From assembly GCA_009692685.1 (NCBI GenBank), contig SHYS01000006.1:1-64000 (forward strand): a DNA stretch of 64,000 bases. The letters are read 5' to 3'. The notes below the pieces were generated by a model. That model ran no database searches, was not told the origin of the DNA, and saw only the letters and a program-made list of their open reading frames with translations. Shown here in pieces: positions 1-10,182 of the stretch (the stretch's first letter is position 1; each line of letters opens with the position of its first letter). The position numbers and the translations under genes are program-made. The DNA is from Dehalococcoidia bacterium (GTDB lineage Bacteria; Chloroflexota; Dehalococcoidia; UBA2979).

Positions 1-367
<367 letters not shown>

Positions 368-540
368 TTATCAGGCACTTCGCTATCTCGCTAGGCACCT
401 CTTCGAGGAGCCTGGCGGCCACGTCTGATATGCTCGTTACTCGCACTGCTCGCGCAGTATTCGGTGTGAAGGTGCCGTCGCACATTTCGAGGTCCCCTCG
501 GGGCATCTCGAGCGTGCTCGGTTGTCGGTTTGTGAGACGT

Positions 541-615
<75 letters not shown>

Positions 616-624
616 ATCATTCGA

Positions 625-658
625 ATCTAGAAGGGGCCCGCGAGGGCCCCTTCTAGAT
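625..658 (+). terminator. Perfect 15-bp hairpin after tRNA-fMet
   Basis: Inverted repeat 625-639/644-658 with no mismatch, closed by a GCGA (GNRA) tetraloop. It starts 10 nt after the tRNA CCA end. No T-tract follows, so it may be an attenuating terminator or a processing signal between tRNA-fMet and 5S rRNA rather than a classical intrinsic terminator. Confidence 0.6.
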
Positions 659-1120
659 GTCCGGTACTGTGCTTGCTAACAGATTTGCTAACAGACCGAT
701 CGCCCTCGCAACGAAGGAGCGAGGGCGATCGGTCGCGCTCCGAGAGGACCTGAAGCACCCTGACGGATGTCACCACCTCGCTATCTGGAAAGAGATGGCG
801 GTAAAAAAGTGCCAGGCAAGTCCACCCTGCGAGGGCGGAGCGGCGATGGTGAATCTAGTTCGGATCGGGAAGAGCTAGCCGGTTTCAGACTGACGCACTA
901 CCCACGAGCGGTACCAGTCTGCTGGCGAAATTGCGGGGAGAGAGACCGGACAGCGGGACGCTGTCCCCTGGCAGAGGCATGGGGGAAACGGCCCCGCTAG
1001 CGCGTGAACGCGAGGGGTTAGCGCGCTAGCCGGCTTGAATCGCGAGTGTCCTCGTGATGATCGCCTCCAGAGAGGGCGACTGCCCTTGCCTAACTACGGT
1101 TCGAACTGCGATACTGTGCG
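659..1120 (+). other. Hairpin-rich spacer between tRNA-fMet and 5S rRNA
   Basis: No credible protein gene is seen in this stretch. It contains an 11-bp direct repeat (TTGCTAACAGA at 673-683 and 685-695). A perfect 16-bp hairpin follows (694-709/719-734, 9-nt loop). Further perfect stems occur at 886-892/915-921, 948-955/959-966 and 996-1004/1022-1030. The density of stems suggests a structured RNA segment. I could not match it to RNase P, tmRNA, SRP RNA, 6S RNA or a group II intron domain V. Whether it is transcribed spacer, an independent ncRNA or a mobile-element scar is unknown. Confidence 0.5.
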
Positions 1121-1240
1121 CCTTGGTGGTTAGAGCGCAGCGGACCCACCCGTTCTCATCCCGAACACGGAAGTGAAACGCTGTAGCGCTGACGATACTC
1201 CCCGGGCAACTGGGCGTGGAAAATAGGCCACCGCCAGGAT
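1121..1240 (+). rRNA. rrf: 5S ribosomal RNA
   Basis: About 120 nt containing the conserved loop B/C core CCCGTTCTCATCCCGAACAC and the downstream GGAAGTGAAACGCTGTAGCGC. The terminal helix can be folded between about 1122-1130 and 1230-1238. The ends are inferred from this helix. It lies unusually far (about 750 nt) from the 23S 3' end, with tRNA-fMet and a structured spacer in between. Confidence 0.95.
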
Positions 1241-1243
1241 TTA

Positions 1244-1299
1244 CCGGGCCGCCTGCTTCGTCATCCTGTTGCTGCAGGAGGACGAAGCAGGCGGCCCGG
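1244..1299 (+). terminator. Long rRNA-operon terminator hairpin
   Basis: A 25-bp stem with a single mismatch (1244-1268/1275-1299) and a 6-nt loop begins 4 nt after the 5S rRNA. A pyrimidine-rich stretch (CTGCTTTCTCC) follows. Position and stability make it the likely end of the rRNA operon. Nothing recognisable lies between it and the S1 gene at 1507. Confidence 0.8.
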
Positions 1300-1506
1300 C
1301 CTGCTTTCTCCTTGAACTCCTGAGTCGCCCGCCTCGACCATGCCTCTCGTAGCCTGTCAGAGTGACTTCACGCAGGGCAATCACGACGGCACATTCGAGT
1401 GCTCGCCTCACGTCCAACCTCGGTCGACCGTGATATCATCCGCGCTTGCCCGACCTGTTGACCTCGTGTCGGCTCCGGGACATCTCATCACCGGAGGCCT
1501 TGGAAC

Positions 1507-3060
1507 TTGACCAACCCCATCATTGAAGACGAGATCATGGACATGGCTGCACTCCTCGAGAGTGCAGGGATCTCGGAACCGCGTACCCTGCGCCGAGGCG
1601 AGGTCGTCGAGGGGCGCGTCATGCGCACCGATCGCGATGGCATCCTCGTCGACATCGGGTCGAAGTCGGAGGGCATCGTCCCCACCAGCGAGATGCACTC
1701 GCTTGGCGCCGACCCGCTGTCGAAGATGGTCGTCGGCGACCCCATCCTTGTCTTCGTCGTGCAACCGGAAACAGAAGAGGGCCAGGTCCTGCTCTCGGTG
1801 GACCGCGCGCGTGGCGAGCAGGGCTGGCGAGTCCTCCAGGAGCGCTTCGAAAGCGGCGAGATCTTCGAGGCTGAAGTCACCGGCTTCAACAAGGGCGGTC
1901 TGCTCGCCAACGTCGAGGGCGTCAACGCCTTCATCCCGATGTCACAGGTCGTGGGCGCCAAGCCGGGTGCCGACGCCTCGAACCCGCTCTCCGCGCAGGT
2001 GGGCCGTGGCCTTCGACTGAAGGTCATCGAGATCAACCGCCGGCGGAACCGCGTCATCCTCTCCGAGCGCGCCGCTCTCCAGGAGTACCGCGCCGAGCAG
2101 AAGGAGCGCCTCCTCGACGAGCTCGCCGAGGGCGAGGTGCGCACTGGCACCATCACTTCCATCCGCAACTTCGGTGTCTTCGTCGACCTTGGTGGCGCGG
2201 ACGGACTCGTCCACCTTTCTGAACTCTCCTGGGATCGCAACGTCAATCCCGAGGAGATGTTTCGGATCGGTCAGCAGGTGCAGGTCTACGTCATGCGCGT
2301 CGACCGCGAGACCAAGAAGATCGCGCTCTCGATCCGGCGTGCCGCACCCGAGCAGTGGGAGCAGCTGATCACTCGCTACCAGGTGGGCGACGTGGTGCCC
2401 GCCGTGATCACCAAGCTCGTGGCGTTCGGCGCGTTTGCGCGCCTGCCCGGGCCCGTCGAGGGCCTCGTACACGTCTCGGAGCTCGTCGACCGCCGTATCG
2501 CCCACCCGCAGGAGGTGGTCGAGGAGGGCGACGTGGTGCCGCTGAAGATCGTGCGCATCGAGCACGACCGACACCGCCTCGGCCTCTCGCTCAACGAAGC
2601 ACGTGGCGAGGGCGAGCAAAAGGGCTGGCAGTTCGACCAGAGCGGCCGCGTGATGTCGCTGCCTGAGGAGGCCAAAGAAGCCTTCCCCGGCGAGACCGCT
2701 GGAATGGACGCCCGCCTCGAAGGTCGTCGGAGCGAGGCAGCTCGTGGAGCGGCCGTTCCCGCCCCCGTCGTCCGCGAGGAGACAGGCGGCGGCGAGCAGC
2801 GTATGCGTGAGCCAGAGGCCGCCCCGCTGACCGCGATGGCGGCGGCGATGGCGCAGGCCCAGGCGGCCCTCGAAGCGGCTGAGTCTCGAGGTGACGCTCC
2901 TGCTGTCGAGGTGGCTGTGTCCGCGGACGCGGAGTCTGAAGGCCCCGCGGTTGAAGCCACTGCAGCCGAGACCCTCGCAGTGGCCACCGCTGACGCGGAG
3001 CCGGCCTCCGCCGAAACCCCTGAAGCGCCTGCCGAGGACGCAGGGCCTCAAACCCCGTAG
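1507..3060 (+). CDS. rpsA: 30S ribosomal protein S1 (four S1 domains)
   Basis: RNA-binding protein of the small subunit that helps mRNA load at initiation. The 517 aa carry four S1 (OB-fold) repeats at about residues 31-99, 117-187, 208-277 and 293-363. The third has the canonical core NFGVFVDLGGADGLVHLSEL. Residues 370-517 form a low-complexity Ala/Glu/Pro-rich tail. The start is TTG at 1507, supported by GGAGG about 9 nt upstream; the next ATG is at codon 11. Four domains rather than six is usual outside Proteobacteria. It is followed by a terminator hairpin and is probably monocistronic. Confidence 0.93.
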   Translation: MTNPIIEDEIMDMAALLESAGISEPRTLRRGEVVEGRVMRTDRDGILVDIGSKSEGIVPTSEMHSLGADPLSKMVVGDPILVFVVQPETEEGQVLLSVDRARGEQGWRVLQERFESGEIFEAEVTGFNKGGLLANVEGVNAFIPMSQVVGAKPGADASNPLSAQVGRGLRLKVIEINRRRNRVILSERAALQEYRAEQKERLLDELAEGEVRTGTITSIRNFGVFVDLGGADGLVHLSELSWDRNVNPEEMFRIGQQVQVYVMRVDRETKKIALSIRRAAPEQWEQLITRYQVGDVVPAVITKLVAFGAFARLPGPVEGLVHVSELVDRRIAHPQEVVEEGDVVPLKIVRIEHDRHRLGLSLNEARGEGEQKGWQFDQSGRVMSLPEEAKEAFPGETAGMDARLEGRRSEAARGAAVPAPVVREETGGGEQRMREPEAAPLTAMAAAMAQAQAALEAAESRGDAPAVEVAVSADAESEGPAVEATAAETLAVATADAEPASAETPEAPAEDAGPQTP

Positions 3061-3082
3061 TGGCGACACTCGACGTAAGTGA

Positions 3083-3119
3083 CGGGAGGGGCCTCGCAAT
3101 CGCGGGGCCCCTCCCGTTT
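3083..3119 (+). terminator. Intrinsic terminator after rpsA
   Basis: An 11-bp G/C-rich perfect stem (3083-3093/3106-3116), extended by inner pairs, is followed by TTTC. It lies 22 nt after the rpsA stop codon. Confidence 0.8.
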
Positions 3120-3331
3120 CGATTCGGGGGCGCTGTCTCGCTCGTTCGGGCGGTGATCGGCCGTCCCTCGAACTGCGTAGGGAAGTCCCCACTAACCACT
3201 CGCGCCGCGCGCCACAATCATTGGCATACAGAGCGGGCCCTTCGACGTACCTGCCCGAATGGGCGGACAGCGTCGGGTCGAACCTCCGAAAGGCGTGTGT
3301 TAGCCTTGATCAGGAACGACGGGAGTCCTCG

Positions 3332-5824
3332 ATGGCTGACCGATTCGACAAGTTCACAGAGCGTGCCCGCCGCGTCTTGACCCTGGCGCAGGAGGAAGCC
3401 CAGCGCTTCAACCACAACTACATCGGCACGGAACACCTGCTCCTCGGACTCGTTCGCGAGGGCGATGGCGTGGCTGCCAAGGTGCTCGGCAACCTCGGCG
3501 TTGAGCTGAACAAGGTTCGCTCGGCCGTCGAGTTCATCATCGGCCGCGGCGACCGCTCCACCTCCGGTGAGATCGGGCTCACGCCTCGCGCCAAGAAGGT
3601 CATCGAACTGGCGGTCGACGAAGCTCGTCGCCTCAACCACTCGTACATCGGCACGGAGCACCTGCTCCTCGGCCTGGTGCGAGAGGGCGAAGGGATCGCC
3701 GCCGGCGTCCTCGAAAGCCTGGGCGTGAACCTCGAGCGTGTCCGCGCCGAGACCACTCGCATCCTTGCTCAGACCCAGCCGCAGCAGGCTGCTGCCACGG
3801 CTGGCGGGCGCCAGGCGCGCACGCCCACCCTCGACCAGCTGGGTGTCGACCTGACCGCTGCCGCGCGCGCGGGACAGCTCGACCCGGTCGTCGGGCGCGA
3901 GAACGAGATCGAGCGCGTCGTGCAGATCCTGTCGCGACGTACCAAGAACAACCCCGTCCTCATCGGCGAACCAGGTGTTGGCAAGACTTCCATCGCCGAG
4001 GGCCTCGCCCACCGCATCATCGCCGGTGATGTGCCGGACACTCTCCTCGGCAAGCGCATGCTGACCCTCGACATCGGCCTGCTGGTCGCAGGCACGAAGT
4101 ACCGTGGCGAGTTCGAGGAGCGCCTGAAGAAGGTCATCGAGGAGATTCGCTCCTCGGACAGCTGCATCCTCTTCATCGATGAGCTGCACATGCTCGTCGG
4201 TGCGGGCGCGGCCGAGGGCGCAGTTGATGCCGCGAACATCCTCAAGCCCGCGCTGGCCCGAGGCGAGATCCAGGCCATCGGTGCGACTACGCTGGACGAG
4301 TACCGCAAGCACATCGAGCGCGACGCCGCCCTCGAGCGCCGGTTCCAGCCTGTCCGTGTCGACGAGCCGACCATCGATGACACCTTCGAGATCCTCAAGG
4401 GCATCCGCCCCGCGTATGAGGAGCATCACAAGCTGACGATTTCGGACGAGGCGCTGCGCGCAGCGTCCGAACTCTCCTCGCGCTACGTCACCGAGCGCTT
4501 CCTGCCCGACAAGGCCATCGACCTTGTCGATGAGGCCTCGGCGCGCGTGCGCATCCGCCGCTACTCCACGCCGCCCACCATCCGCGAGGCCACCAAGGGC
4601 CTCGAGGCGCTGCGACGCGAGAAGGACCAGGCCATCGCCAGCCAGCAGTACGAATTCGCCGCGGAGCTCCGCGAGCGTGAGGTGCGGCTGCAGTCCAAGC
4701 TCGAGGAGCTCGAGCAGGAGGTCCAGTCGGAGCGCACCGGCGACCAGCCGGTCGTGACCGAGGAAGACATCCGCGACGTGGTCTCGATGTGGACGGGTAT
4801 TCCCCTGACCCGCATCGCCTCCGAGGAGTCCACTCGTCTCCTCGAAATGGAGCAGCACCTCAAGGGCAAGGTCATCGGCCAGGACGAGGCAGTCGATGCC
4901 GTTGCCAAGGCCGTGCGTCGAGCGCGTGCCGGCCTCAAGGACCCGAAGCGCCCCATTGGCACCTTCATGTTCCTCGGGCCCACCGGCGTTGGTAAGACAT
5001 ACCTCGCCGAGCAGCTCGGCGAGTTCATGTTCGGGTCGAAGGACAATATCGTTCGCCTCGACATGTCCGAGTTCATGGAGAAGCACACGGTCTCGCGACT
5101 CGTGGGCTCGCCTCCGGGCTACGTGGGCTACGACGACGGCGGTCAGCTGACCGACCTGGTGCGGCGCCGCGGTTACTGCCTGATCCTTCTCGACGAGATC
5201 GAAAAGGCACACCCGGATGTCTTCAACATGCTGCTGCAGATCTTCGACGACGGGCACCTGTCCGACGCGAAGGGCCGCAAGGTCGACTTCCGCAACACGA
5301 TCATCATCATGACCTCCAACGTGGGGTCCGACCTCATCCGCAAGGACTCGCGACTCGGCTTCTCAGTCGCCAGCGACGAGATCAAGAACGCCGAGGACCA
5401 GTACCGCCGGATGAAGGACCAGGTCACCGAGTCGATGAAGCGCGTCTTCCGGCCGGAGTTCCTGAACCGCATCGACCAGCCCGTGGTGTTCCACGCGCTG
5501 AGTGCCGACAACATTCGCAAGATCGTCAACCTCGAGCTGGCGGACGTGCGGAACAACCTCAAGCAGAAGGACATGACCCTCGTCGTCTCCGACGCGCTGC
5601 TCGACCACCTGGGCACCGAGGGCTTCGACCCGGTGTTCGGGGCACGGCCGCTGCGCCGCGTCATCCAGAACGAAATCGAGGACATGCTCTCCGACAAGGT
5701 CCTCGACGGCACGTTCAACGAGGGCGATGCAGTCCAGCTTGACTACGAAGACGGCAAGGTCGTGGCCACCAAGGCTCAGCCCGCTGACGCTGAGGCCCCA
5801 CCGGCGGAGCCGGTGCTGACCTAG
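3332..5824 (+). CDS. clpC: ATP-dependent Clp protease ATPase subunit ClpC
   Basis: Hexameric AAA+ unfoldase that feeds substrates to ClpP in cytosolic protein quality control. The 830 aa are full length for ClpC. The N-domain has two Clp_N repeats (each with [15 protein letters not shown]). AAA1 has Walker A GEPGVGKT at about 212-219 and Walker [10 protein letters not shown] coiled-coil middle domain is rich in Glu/Arg/Gln. AAA2 has Walker A GPTGVGKT at about 549-556 and the pore loop GSPPGYVGY. The start ATG at 3332 gives the family N-terminus [14 protein letters not shown] and has GGGAG 7 nt upstream; an upstream in-frame ATG at 3221 is rejected. No clpP or ctsR/mcs genes are adjacent. Confidence 0.97.
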   Translation: MADRFDKFTERARRVLTLAQEEAQRFNHNYIGTEHLLLGLVREGDGVAAKVLGNLGVELNKVRSAVEFIIGRGDRSTSGEIGLTPRAKKVIELAVDEARRLNHSYIGTEHLLLGLVREGEGIAAGVLESLGVNLERVRAETTRILAQTQPQQAAATAGGRQARTPTLDQLGVDLTAAARAGQLDPVVGRENEIERVVQILSRRTKNNPVLIGEPGVGKTSIAEGLAHRIIAGDVPDTLLGKRMLTLDIGLLVAGTKYRGEFEERLKKVIEEIRSSDSCILFIDELHMLVGAGAAEGAVDAANILKPALARGEIQAIGATTLDEYRKHIERDAALERRFQPVRVDEPTIDDTFEILKGIRPAYEEHHKLTISDEALRAASELSSRYVTERFLPDKAIDLVDEASARVRIRRYSTPPTIREATKGLEALRREKDQAIASQQYEFAAELREREVRLQSKLEELEQEVQSERTGDQPVVTEEDIRDVVSMWTGIPLTRIASEESTRLLEMEQHLKGKVIGQDEAVDAVAKAVRRARAGLKDPKRPIGTFMFLGPTGVGKTYLAEQLGEFMFGSKDNIVRLDMSEFMEKHTVSRLVGSPPGYVGYDDGGQLTDLVRRRGYCLILLDEIEKAHPDVFNMLLQIFDDGHLSDAKGRKVDFRNTIIIMTSNVGSDLIRKDSRLGFSVASDEIKNAEDQYRRMKDQVTESMKRVFRPEFLNRIDQPVVFHALSADNIRKIVNLELADVRNNLKQKDMTLVVSDALLDHLGTEGFDPVFGARPLRRVIQNEIEDMLSDKVLDGTFNEGDAVQLDYEDGKVVATKAQPADAEAPPAEPVLT

Positions 5825-5848
5825 CTTTCGCTGTTGGCGAGATAGTAG

Positions 5849-5872
5849 GAAGGGCCTCGAAAGAGGCCCTTC
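5849..5872. terminator. Bidirectional terminator between clpC and GNAT gene
   Basis: A perfect 10-bp stem (5849-5858/5863-5872) with a GAAA tetraloop is followed by GTTTCGTC. It lies between the convergent clpC and the acetyltransferase gene, so it probably serves both. Confidence 0.75.
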
Positions 5873-5912
5873 GTTTCGTCACGGGGTCGTGCGAGGCTGT
5901 TGCGCCCCGTCC

Positions 5913-6614
5913 CTAGAGGTCTCGCCTGAAGAAGACGATACCGACGTGTCCGTACGTCGCTCCCCAGTCGACGTGGCGAGCCTCGGCGAAGGCTTCGAAG
6001 CCCGCCGACCGGTATGCCGCAATTGCAGGCTCGTTTCCGATGGCGGTTCCCACGTGGGCCGTCCGGAGTCCGGATGCCCGCGACCGCCCGAAGATGGCAT
6101 CGTGCAGCCGCCGATTCAGTCCTTGTCCTCGATATTCCGGGCGTGTCGTGACCCACTCGACGCGGAGCGCGTCGCCGGGAATCGTGATCCGGAAGTATCG
6201 GCTTGAGCTGTACCGACTTTCCCGCGCCAGGGCGGTGGCGGGCTGGGTCTGGTCCCAGCCCGCAAGGGCACCTTCGCGGCGCACGACCGCCTCGAACGAA
6301 CCGGCCAGCTCATCGGGCGCGTACCCCATGAGTGCTGCACCGCATATGCCGCCTGACTCCGCGACGAGGAAGCGGCGGTAGTGGTAGCCGGAATCAACGT
6401 CCGAGACGGCGAGTCGGACGAGAAAGTCGAGTCGTCCGGGCTCGCCGAAGTTGCAGATCAGGTCTGTGGAGCCAACCGCTCCACCCATGCGGTCGGCCTC
6501 CTGCATGACCCAGGCGAGGAATGGCGCGTCCGCGGCCGACGCGGGACGTACCTGTACGTTATTCGACATGCGGCCAGCGTAGGTACAGCTCGTCACATGC
6601 TGATTACCGGACAT
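5913..6614 (-). CDS. GNAT-family N-acetyltransferase
   Basis: Predicted acetyl-CoA-dependent N-acyltransferase of unknown substrate, 233 aa. The C-terminal half has the GNAT acetyl-CoA loop (RPEYRGQGLNRRLHD) after a beta-strand VEWVTT, then NEPAIAAYRSAGFEAF, the typical strand/helix after motif A. The start at 6614 has GGGAAG at the end of rodA about 8 nt upstream. A start at codon 16 (6569) is a plausible alternative. It begins 4 nt after rodA on the same strand and may be co-transcribed with the cell-shape genes, although no functional link is evident. Confidence 0.8.
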   Translation of the reverse strand: MSGNQHVTSCTYAGRMSNNVQVRPASAADAPFLAWVMQEADRMGGAVGSTDLICNFGEPGRLDFLVRLAVSDVDSGYHYRRFLVAESGGICGAALMGYAPDELAGSFEAVVRREGALAGWDQTQPATALARESRYSSSRYFRITIPGDALRVEWVTTRPEYRGQGLNRRLHDAIFGRSRASGLRTAHVGTAIGNEPAIAAYRSAGFEAFAEARHVDWGATYGHVGIVFFRRDL

Positions 6615-6618
6615 CGCG

Positions 6619-7737
6619 TCACTTCCCGATGCGGCCCCAGCCTCCCGAGGGCGCTCGGTGGGCCGCGACGCTCTCGATCAGGCCGATCGCCACGCAGGTT
6701 ACCAGCAGCGAGGTGCCACCCGCGGACACGAACGGCAGCGTGATCCCAGTTACCGGGAACAACCTCAGGTTCACGGCGATGTGCATCAGGCCCTGCCCCA
6801 CCACCATCGAAGTGAGTCCCGCCGCCAGCAGCAGCCCGAACTCATCGGGCGCGCTCATCGCGACGCTGTAGCCGCGCCAGGCGACGACGCCGAACAGCAC
6901 GACTACCGCGAGCGTGCCCGCCAGCCCGAGGTCCTCGCCCACCTGCGCGAAGACAAAGTCCGAGGCGCGCGCGGCGACGTGCGTGAGCGCGGACTCGGTG
7001 CCGCCCCAGCCGTCGAAGACCCCGTTTCCGCTCAGCCCGCCGGAGCCGATCGCGATCTCCGCCTGGCGGATGTTGAAGCCGCTGCCGAGCGGGTCGCGCG
7101 CGGGGTCGAGGAAGACCGCGAGTCGCTCTCGCTGGTACGCCGGCACCGCAAGGGCAAATGCGATCGGCACTACCCCGAGGGTCGTCGCCAACAGGCCGCC
7201 GAGGCTACGCCAAGGTGTGCCAGCCGCGATCACCATCGCCAGCCAGGCCAGCGCGACGACCAGTGTGGTGCCGGTGTCCGGTTCCACCAGCACGAGCAAC
7301 GCAACGACGGCCGTGAGCGTCATCGAGAGCACCAGCACCAACCCTCGTGGTTCGCGGTTGGCGAGCAACGAGGCCAGCGCGAGCACGAGGGCGAGCTTCG
7401 CCACCTCGGAGGGCTGAAACGAAAATTGACCCAGGTCGAGCCAGCGACGTGAGCCGTGGGTCGCGATGCCCGCCGCGAGCACGGCGATGAGCACGACGAT
7501 CGTGCCGAAGTAGGCCAGCGGTGCGATTCGCCTCAGCAGGCGGTAGTCGAACAGCGCCGTGCCGATGAGGGCCAGCACCCCCAGACCGCCGATGGTGATC
7601 TGGCGCAGTCCTGGGCCGGCCCGGATGGTGAACTCCACCCCTCGCGAAGCACCGGTCGAGGCGACCGCCAGCACGCCGAGACCGAGCAACCCGGCCACAC
7701 CGACAATCAGCCATGGATCGAGGCGCATCAGCCTCAT
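6619..7737 (-). CDS. rodA: Peptidoglycan glycosyltransferase RodA (SEDS family)
   Basis: Integral membrane SEDS polymerase that extends glycan strands in the elongasome together with PBP2. The 372 aa contain about ten hydrophobic segments and the SEDS signatures ATHGSRRWLDLGQFSFQPSE, AEIAIGSGGLSGNG and a C-terminal GITLPFVSAGGTSLL. Start ATG 7737 has GAGGGGG about 6 nt upstream. It lies 10 nt after mrdA and is the last elongasome gene of the mreB-mreC-mreD-mrdA-rodA run. Confidence 0.95.
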   Translation of the reverse strand: MRLMRLDPWLIVGVAGLLGLGVLAVASTGASRGVEFTIRAGPGLRQITIGGLGVLALIGTALFDYRLLRRIAPLAYFGTIVVLIAVLAAGIATHGSRRWLDLGQFSFQPSEVAKLALVLALASLLANREPRGLVLVLSMTLTAVVALLVLVEPDTGTTLVVALAWLAMVIAAGTPWRSLGGLLATTLGVVPIAFALAVPAYQRERLAVFLDPARDPLGSGFNIRQAEIAIGSGGLSGNGVFDGWGGTESALTHVAARASDFVFAQVGEDLGLAGTLAVVVLFGVVAWRGYSVAMSAPDEFGLLLAAGLTSMVVGQGLMHIAVNLRLFPVTGITLPFVSAGGTSLLVTCVAIGLIESVAAHRAPSGGWGRIGK

Positions 7738-7747
7738 TGCGGCCCCC

Positions 7748-9682
7748 TCACTGTGCCCGCCAGGCGCCCGCATTGAGGCCGTTCACCAGCGCGGCGTCAC
7801 GCAGCCGGAAGTACGCCTCGAGGATGGCGCGTGCGGTCGGGGCCGCGTGCGCCGCCCCGATGCCGTGCTCTAGGTAGACCGCGACCGCTACCTCGGGCCG
7901 GTCGTAGGGCGCGAATCCGATGTACCAGGCGTGGGAGTCGTAGGAGCCATCTGCCGCGATCTGTCCGAACTCCGCTGTCCCGGTCTTGCCGCCGATGGTC
8001 ATGCCCGCCGGCTCGCCGAGGTCCGCCGTCCCGCCGGGGTCGGCCGCCATCCGCATCGCCTCGCGCACTACCTCGAGGTTGGCCGGGTCCACCGGCAGGT
8101 GTCCCTGGATGCGTCGCAGGGTCGGAGTGTCCACACCGCCTCGACGAGTAGCTGCCGCCACACGAGGTACGAGCACATCGCCGCCATTCGCGATCGCGGC
8201 CGTCATCACCGCCATCTGCAGGGGCGTCACGGTGAGGTAACCCTGTCCGATGCCCAGCGTGTACGTATCGCCGAGCACCCACTCGATGTCGAACTCGCGC
8301 TCCTTCCAGCCGGCGTCGGGGACCAGGCCGGTCGCCTCTCCAGGCAGGTCGAGGTCGGTACGCGCACCCATACCTGCTGCCATCGCATAGCGCGCTAGGC
8401 GTTGTACCCCGAGGCCTTCGAACGGCGCGCGGCCCGCCTCGGCGTATCCACCCGCGAGGTAGTAGAAGTACACGTCGCTCGACCTCGCGATACCGCCGTA
8501 CAGGTTCAGCGAGCCGTGCGCCGCCCAGTCGCGAAAGACGTAGTAGATCTCGGGACGGTACTGGTCGCGGATCAGGATCGCGCCCGTGCTCGTGATCGTC
8601 GTCGAGGGGCGGGCGACGCCCTCCTGCAGAGCGGCCGCCGCTACCAGCGGCTTGAAGATCGATCCCGGTGGGTGTACCTCCATGTGCGTTCGATCTACCA
8701 GTCGCCTCGACGGGTCGCGGACGACGGCCTCGAGAGCCACGTCATCGCGCGCACTTCCGAGGAGGTTCGCCTCGAACGAGGGCAGCGAGACGAGTGCCAG
8801 CACCTCGCCGCTGCGCACATCGAGCACGACCGCGGCGCCCGCCTCCCGAGGCGTGTTGGGGTTCTTCCACTTCGTCGTGTCGAACTCGGTCAGCGCGTGC
8901 TTGATGCCGGCGTCGAGCGCGCCCCTCGTCGCACGCTGCAGCTCCAGGTCGATCGACAGGAGAAGGTCCGCGCCCGCCTGCGGAGGCGTGTCGCGCAGCA
9001 CCGACAGCGTGCGGCCGTAGTTCGTGGCGCGCACCAGCTGCTCGCCCGGTACGCCTCGAAGCATCCGCTCGTACGAGAGCTCGAGGCCCGACTGGCCGGC
9101 GCGCGCATCAAGGGCGTAGCCCTCGGCGGCGTAGGCCGCGACCTCGTCGGCTGCGATCGGCGCGACGTGACCAAGCACGTGCGCGAGCAGCTCATTGCCG
9201 GCGTATTGCCGAGCTGTGCTGGTCTCGATGCGGACGCCACGGCGCGCGCCGAATGTGCTGCGGAGCCGCACGGCATCCTCGTGGCTGACGTTCTTGCGGA
9301 TGAGGATGGGCGCGAGCGGGTCCGCGCCTGTGTTGCCGATGGCAGCCCGACGCTCCAGTTCCGCGTACCGCTGACCGGTCTCGCGCTCGAGCTGTGCCAG
9401 AACGAGGCGGCGCTCGTCAGGGCTCGATGGCAGGTCGCCGGGGATCATCGCCAGCGCGTACTCCGCCACGTTCGTCGCGACTACGGTCCCGCGGCGATCG
9501 AGGATGCGACCTCGAGGGGGCGTGAGCTCGATGGTTCGCAGGCGCTCGTCAGCCGCGACCTGGCGGTAGCGCGGGTCCTCGATGGCCTGGAGCTGTACCA
9601 GCCGCCCCACGAGGACTAGGCCGGCCAGCGCGGAGAAGCCTCGCAGGAACAGGAGGCGTGAACCGAAGCCACCGCTATTCAT
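7748..9682 (-). CDS. mrdA: Penicillin-binding protein 2 (peptidoglycan transpeptidase)
   Basis: Class B PBP that cross-links peptidoglycan during side-wall growth. The 644 aa have one N-terminal membrane anchor (about residues 8-30), a PBP dimerisation domain starting PPRGRILDRRGTVVATN, and a transpeptidase domain. The active-site motif is SIFK (Ser341, Lys344), followed by an SxD-type motif (RSSDVYFYY) and the KTG box in GGKTGTAEFG. Start ATG 9682 overlaps the mreD stop (ATGA), giving translational coupling. An upstream in-frame start would add a basic, non-homologous extension lying over mreD and is rejected. Confidence 0.95.
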   Translation of the reverse strand: MNSGGFGSRLLFLRGFSALAGLVLVGRLVQLQAIEDPRYRQVAADERLRTIELTPPRGRILDRRGTVVATNVAEYALAMIPGDLPSSPDERRLVLAQLERETGQRYAELERRAAIGNTGADPLAPILIRKNVSHEDAVRLRSTFGARRGVRIETSTARQYAGNELLAHVLGHVAPIAADEVAAYAAEGYALDARAGQSGLELSYERMLRGVPGEQLVRATNYGRTLSVLRDTPPQAGADLLLSIDLELQRATRGALDAGIKHALTEFDTTKWKNPNTPREAGAAVVLDVRSGEVLALVSLPSFEANLLGSARDDVALEAVVRDPSRRLVDRTHMEVHPPGSIFKPLVAAAALQEGVARPSTTITSTGAILIRDQYRPEIYYVFRDWAAHGSLNLYGGIARSSDVYFYYLAGGYAEAGRAPFEGLGVQRLARYAMAAGMGARTDLDLPGEATGLVPDAGWKEREFDIEWVLGDTYTLGIGQGYLTVTPLQMAVMTAAIANGGDVLVPRVAAATRRGGVDTPTLRRIQGHLPVDPANLEVVREAMRMAADPGGTADLGEPAGMTIGGKTGTAEFGQIAADGSYDSHAWYIGFAPYDRPEVAVAVYLEHGIGAAHAAPTARAILEAYFRLRDAALVNGLNAGAWRAQ

Positions 9683-10182
9683 CCGAACAACCCGCGTTCG
9701 CGCGGGCGGAATGGCAACAGCACCACGCTGACGAGCGCTGCGAGCAGGCAGGTCAGCAGCAAGGCTCTTCCCAGTGCGCTCGGCGCCTCGAGGAGGTCGC
9801 GCCCGCTCCCCGCGACGCCTTCGAGGAGTGCCGCGTAGATCGCGAGGCCGGCGGCCGCCGTGCAGGCGGCTACTCCGATGGTGCGCGCCGCGTTGTGCGG
9901 TCCCCGCAGGGCCACGGCGATCAGGGGCGTCGGCGCCAGGGCGATGATGAACCAGCCTACGCGTTCGTCCGAGGTGAGTCCGAGGAGCAGAGGTGCGGGG
10001 AGGAGCCCTGCCCACGCTTCAACGGGACCACGCACCGCCGCCCATGCCGCCAGTGCAGCGAGTGGAAGCAGTGGCAGCGCACACGCGTCGACGCTCCCAC
10101 TCACCGAGGCGACCAGTCCCAGCTGCGCCAGCGATGCTAGCGCCACGCTCAGCAAGCACGCCGCAGCCGCGAACTTCTTCAC
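9679..10182 (-). CDS. mreD: Rod shape-determining protein MreD
   Basis: Small polytopic membrane protein of the elongasome. The 167 aa are almost wholly hydrophobic, with about five to six membrane segments and very high Ala/Leu content. Sequence conservation is weak, as is normal for MreD. Identification rests on size, hydrophobicity and position: it overlaps mreC by 4 nt upstream and mrdA by 4 nt downstream, the conserved mreBCD-mrdA-rodA order. Confidence 0.85.
   Translation of the reverse strand: MKKFAAAACLLSVALASLAQLGLVASVSGSVDACALPLLPLAALAAWAAVRGPVEAWAGLLPAPLLLGLTSDERVGWFIIALAPTPLIAVALRGPHNAARTIGVAACTAAAGLAIYAALLEGVAGSGRDLLEAPSALGRALLLTCLLAALVSVVLLPFRPRERGLFG

Noticed and set aside
928..938. 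AAATTGCGGGG resembling the P element of group I introns in the tRNA-5S spacer
   Set aside because: No matching Q, R (GACTA) or S elements were found nearby, and the flanking RNA genes are intact rather than split.
657..1000. Two short plus-strand frames in the tRNA-5S spacer
   Set aside because: They cross the strong hairpins, show no domain or convincing start, and lie within an rRNA operon spacer.
3218..5257. Very long minus-strand open frame opposite clpC
   Set aside because: It is the antisense shadow of a clear ClpC gene, a common artefact in high-GC DNA.
9683..10015. Long N-terminal extension of the mrdA frame
   Set aside because: It is a basic, low-complexity reading of the overlapping mreD gene; the family start is at 9682 with an ATGA overlap.
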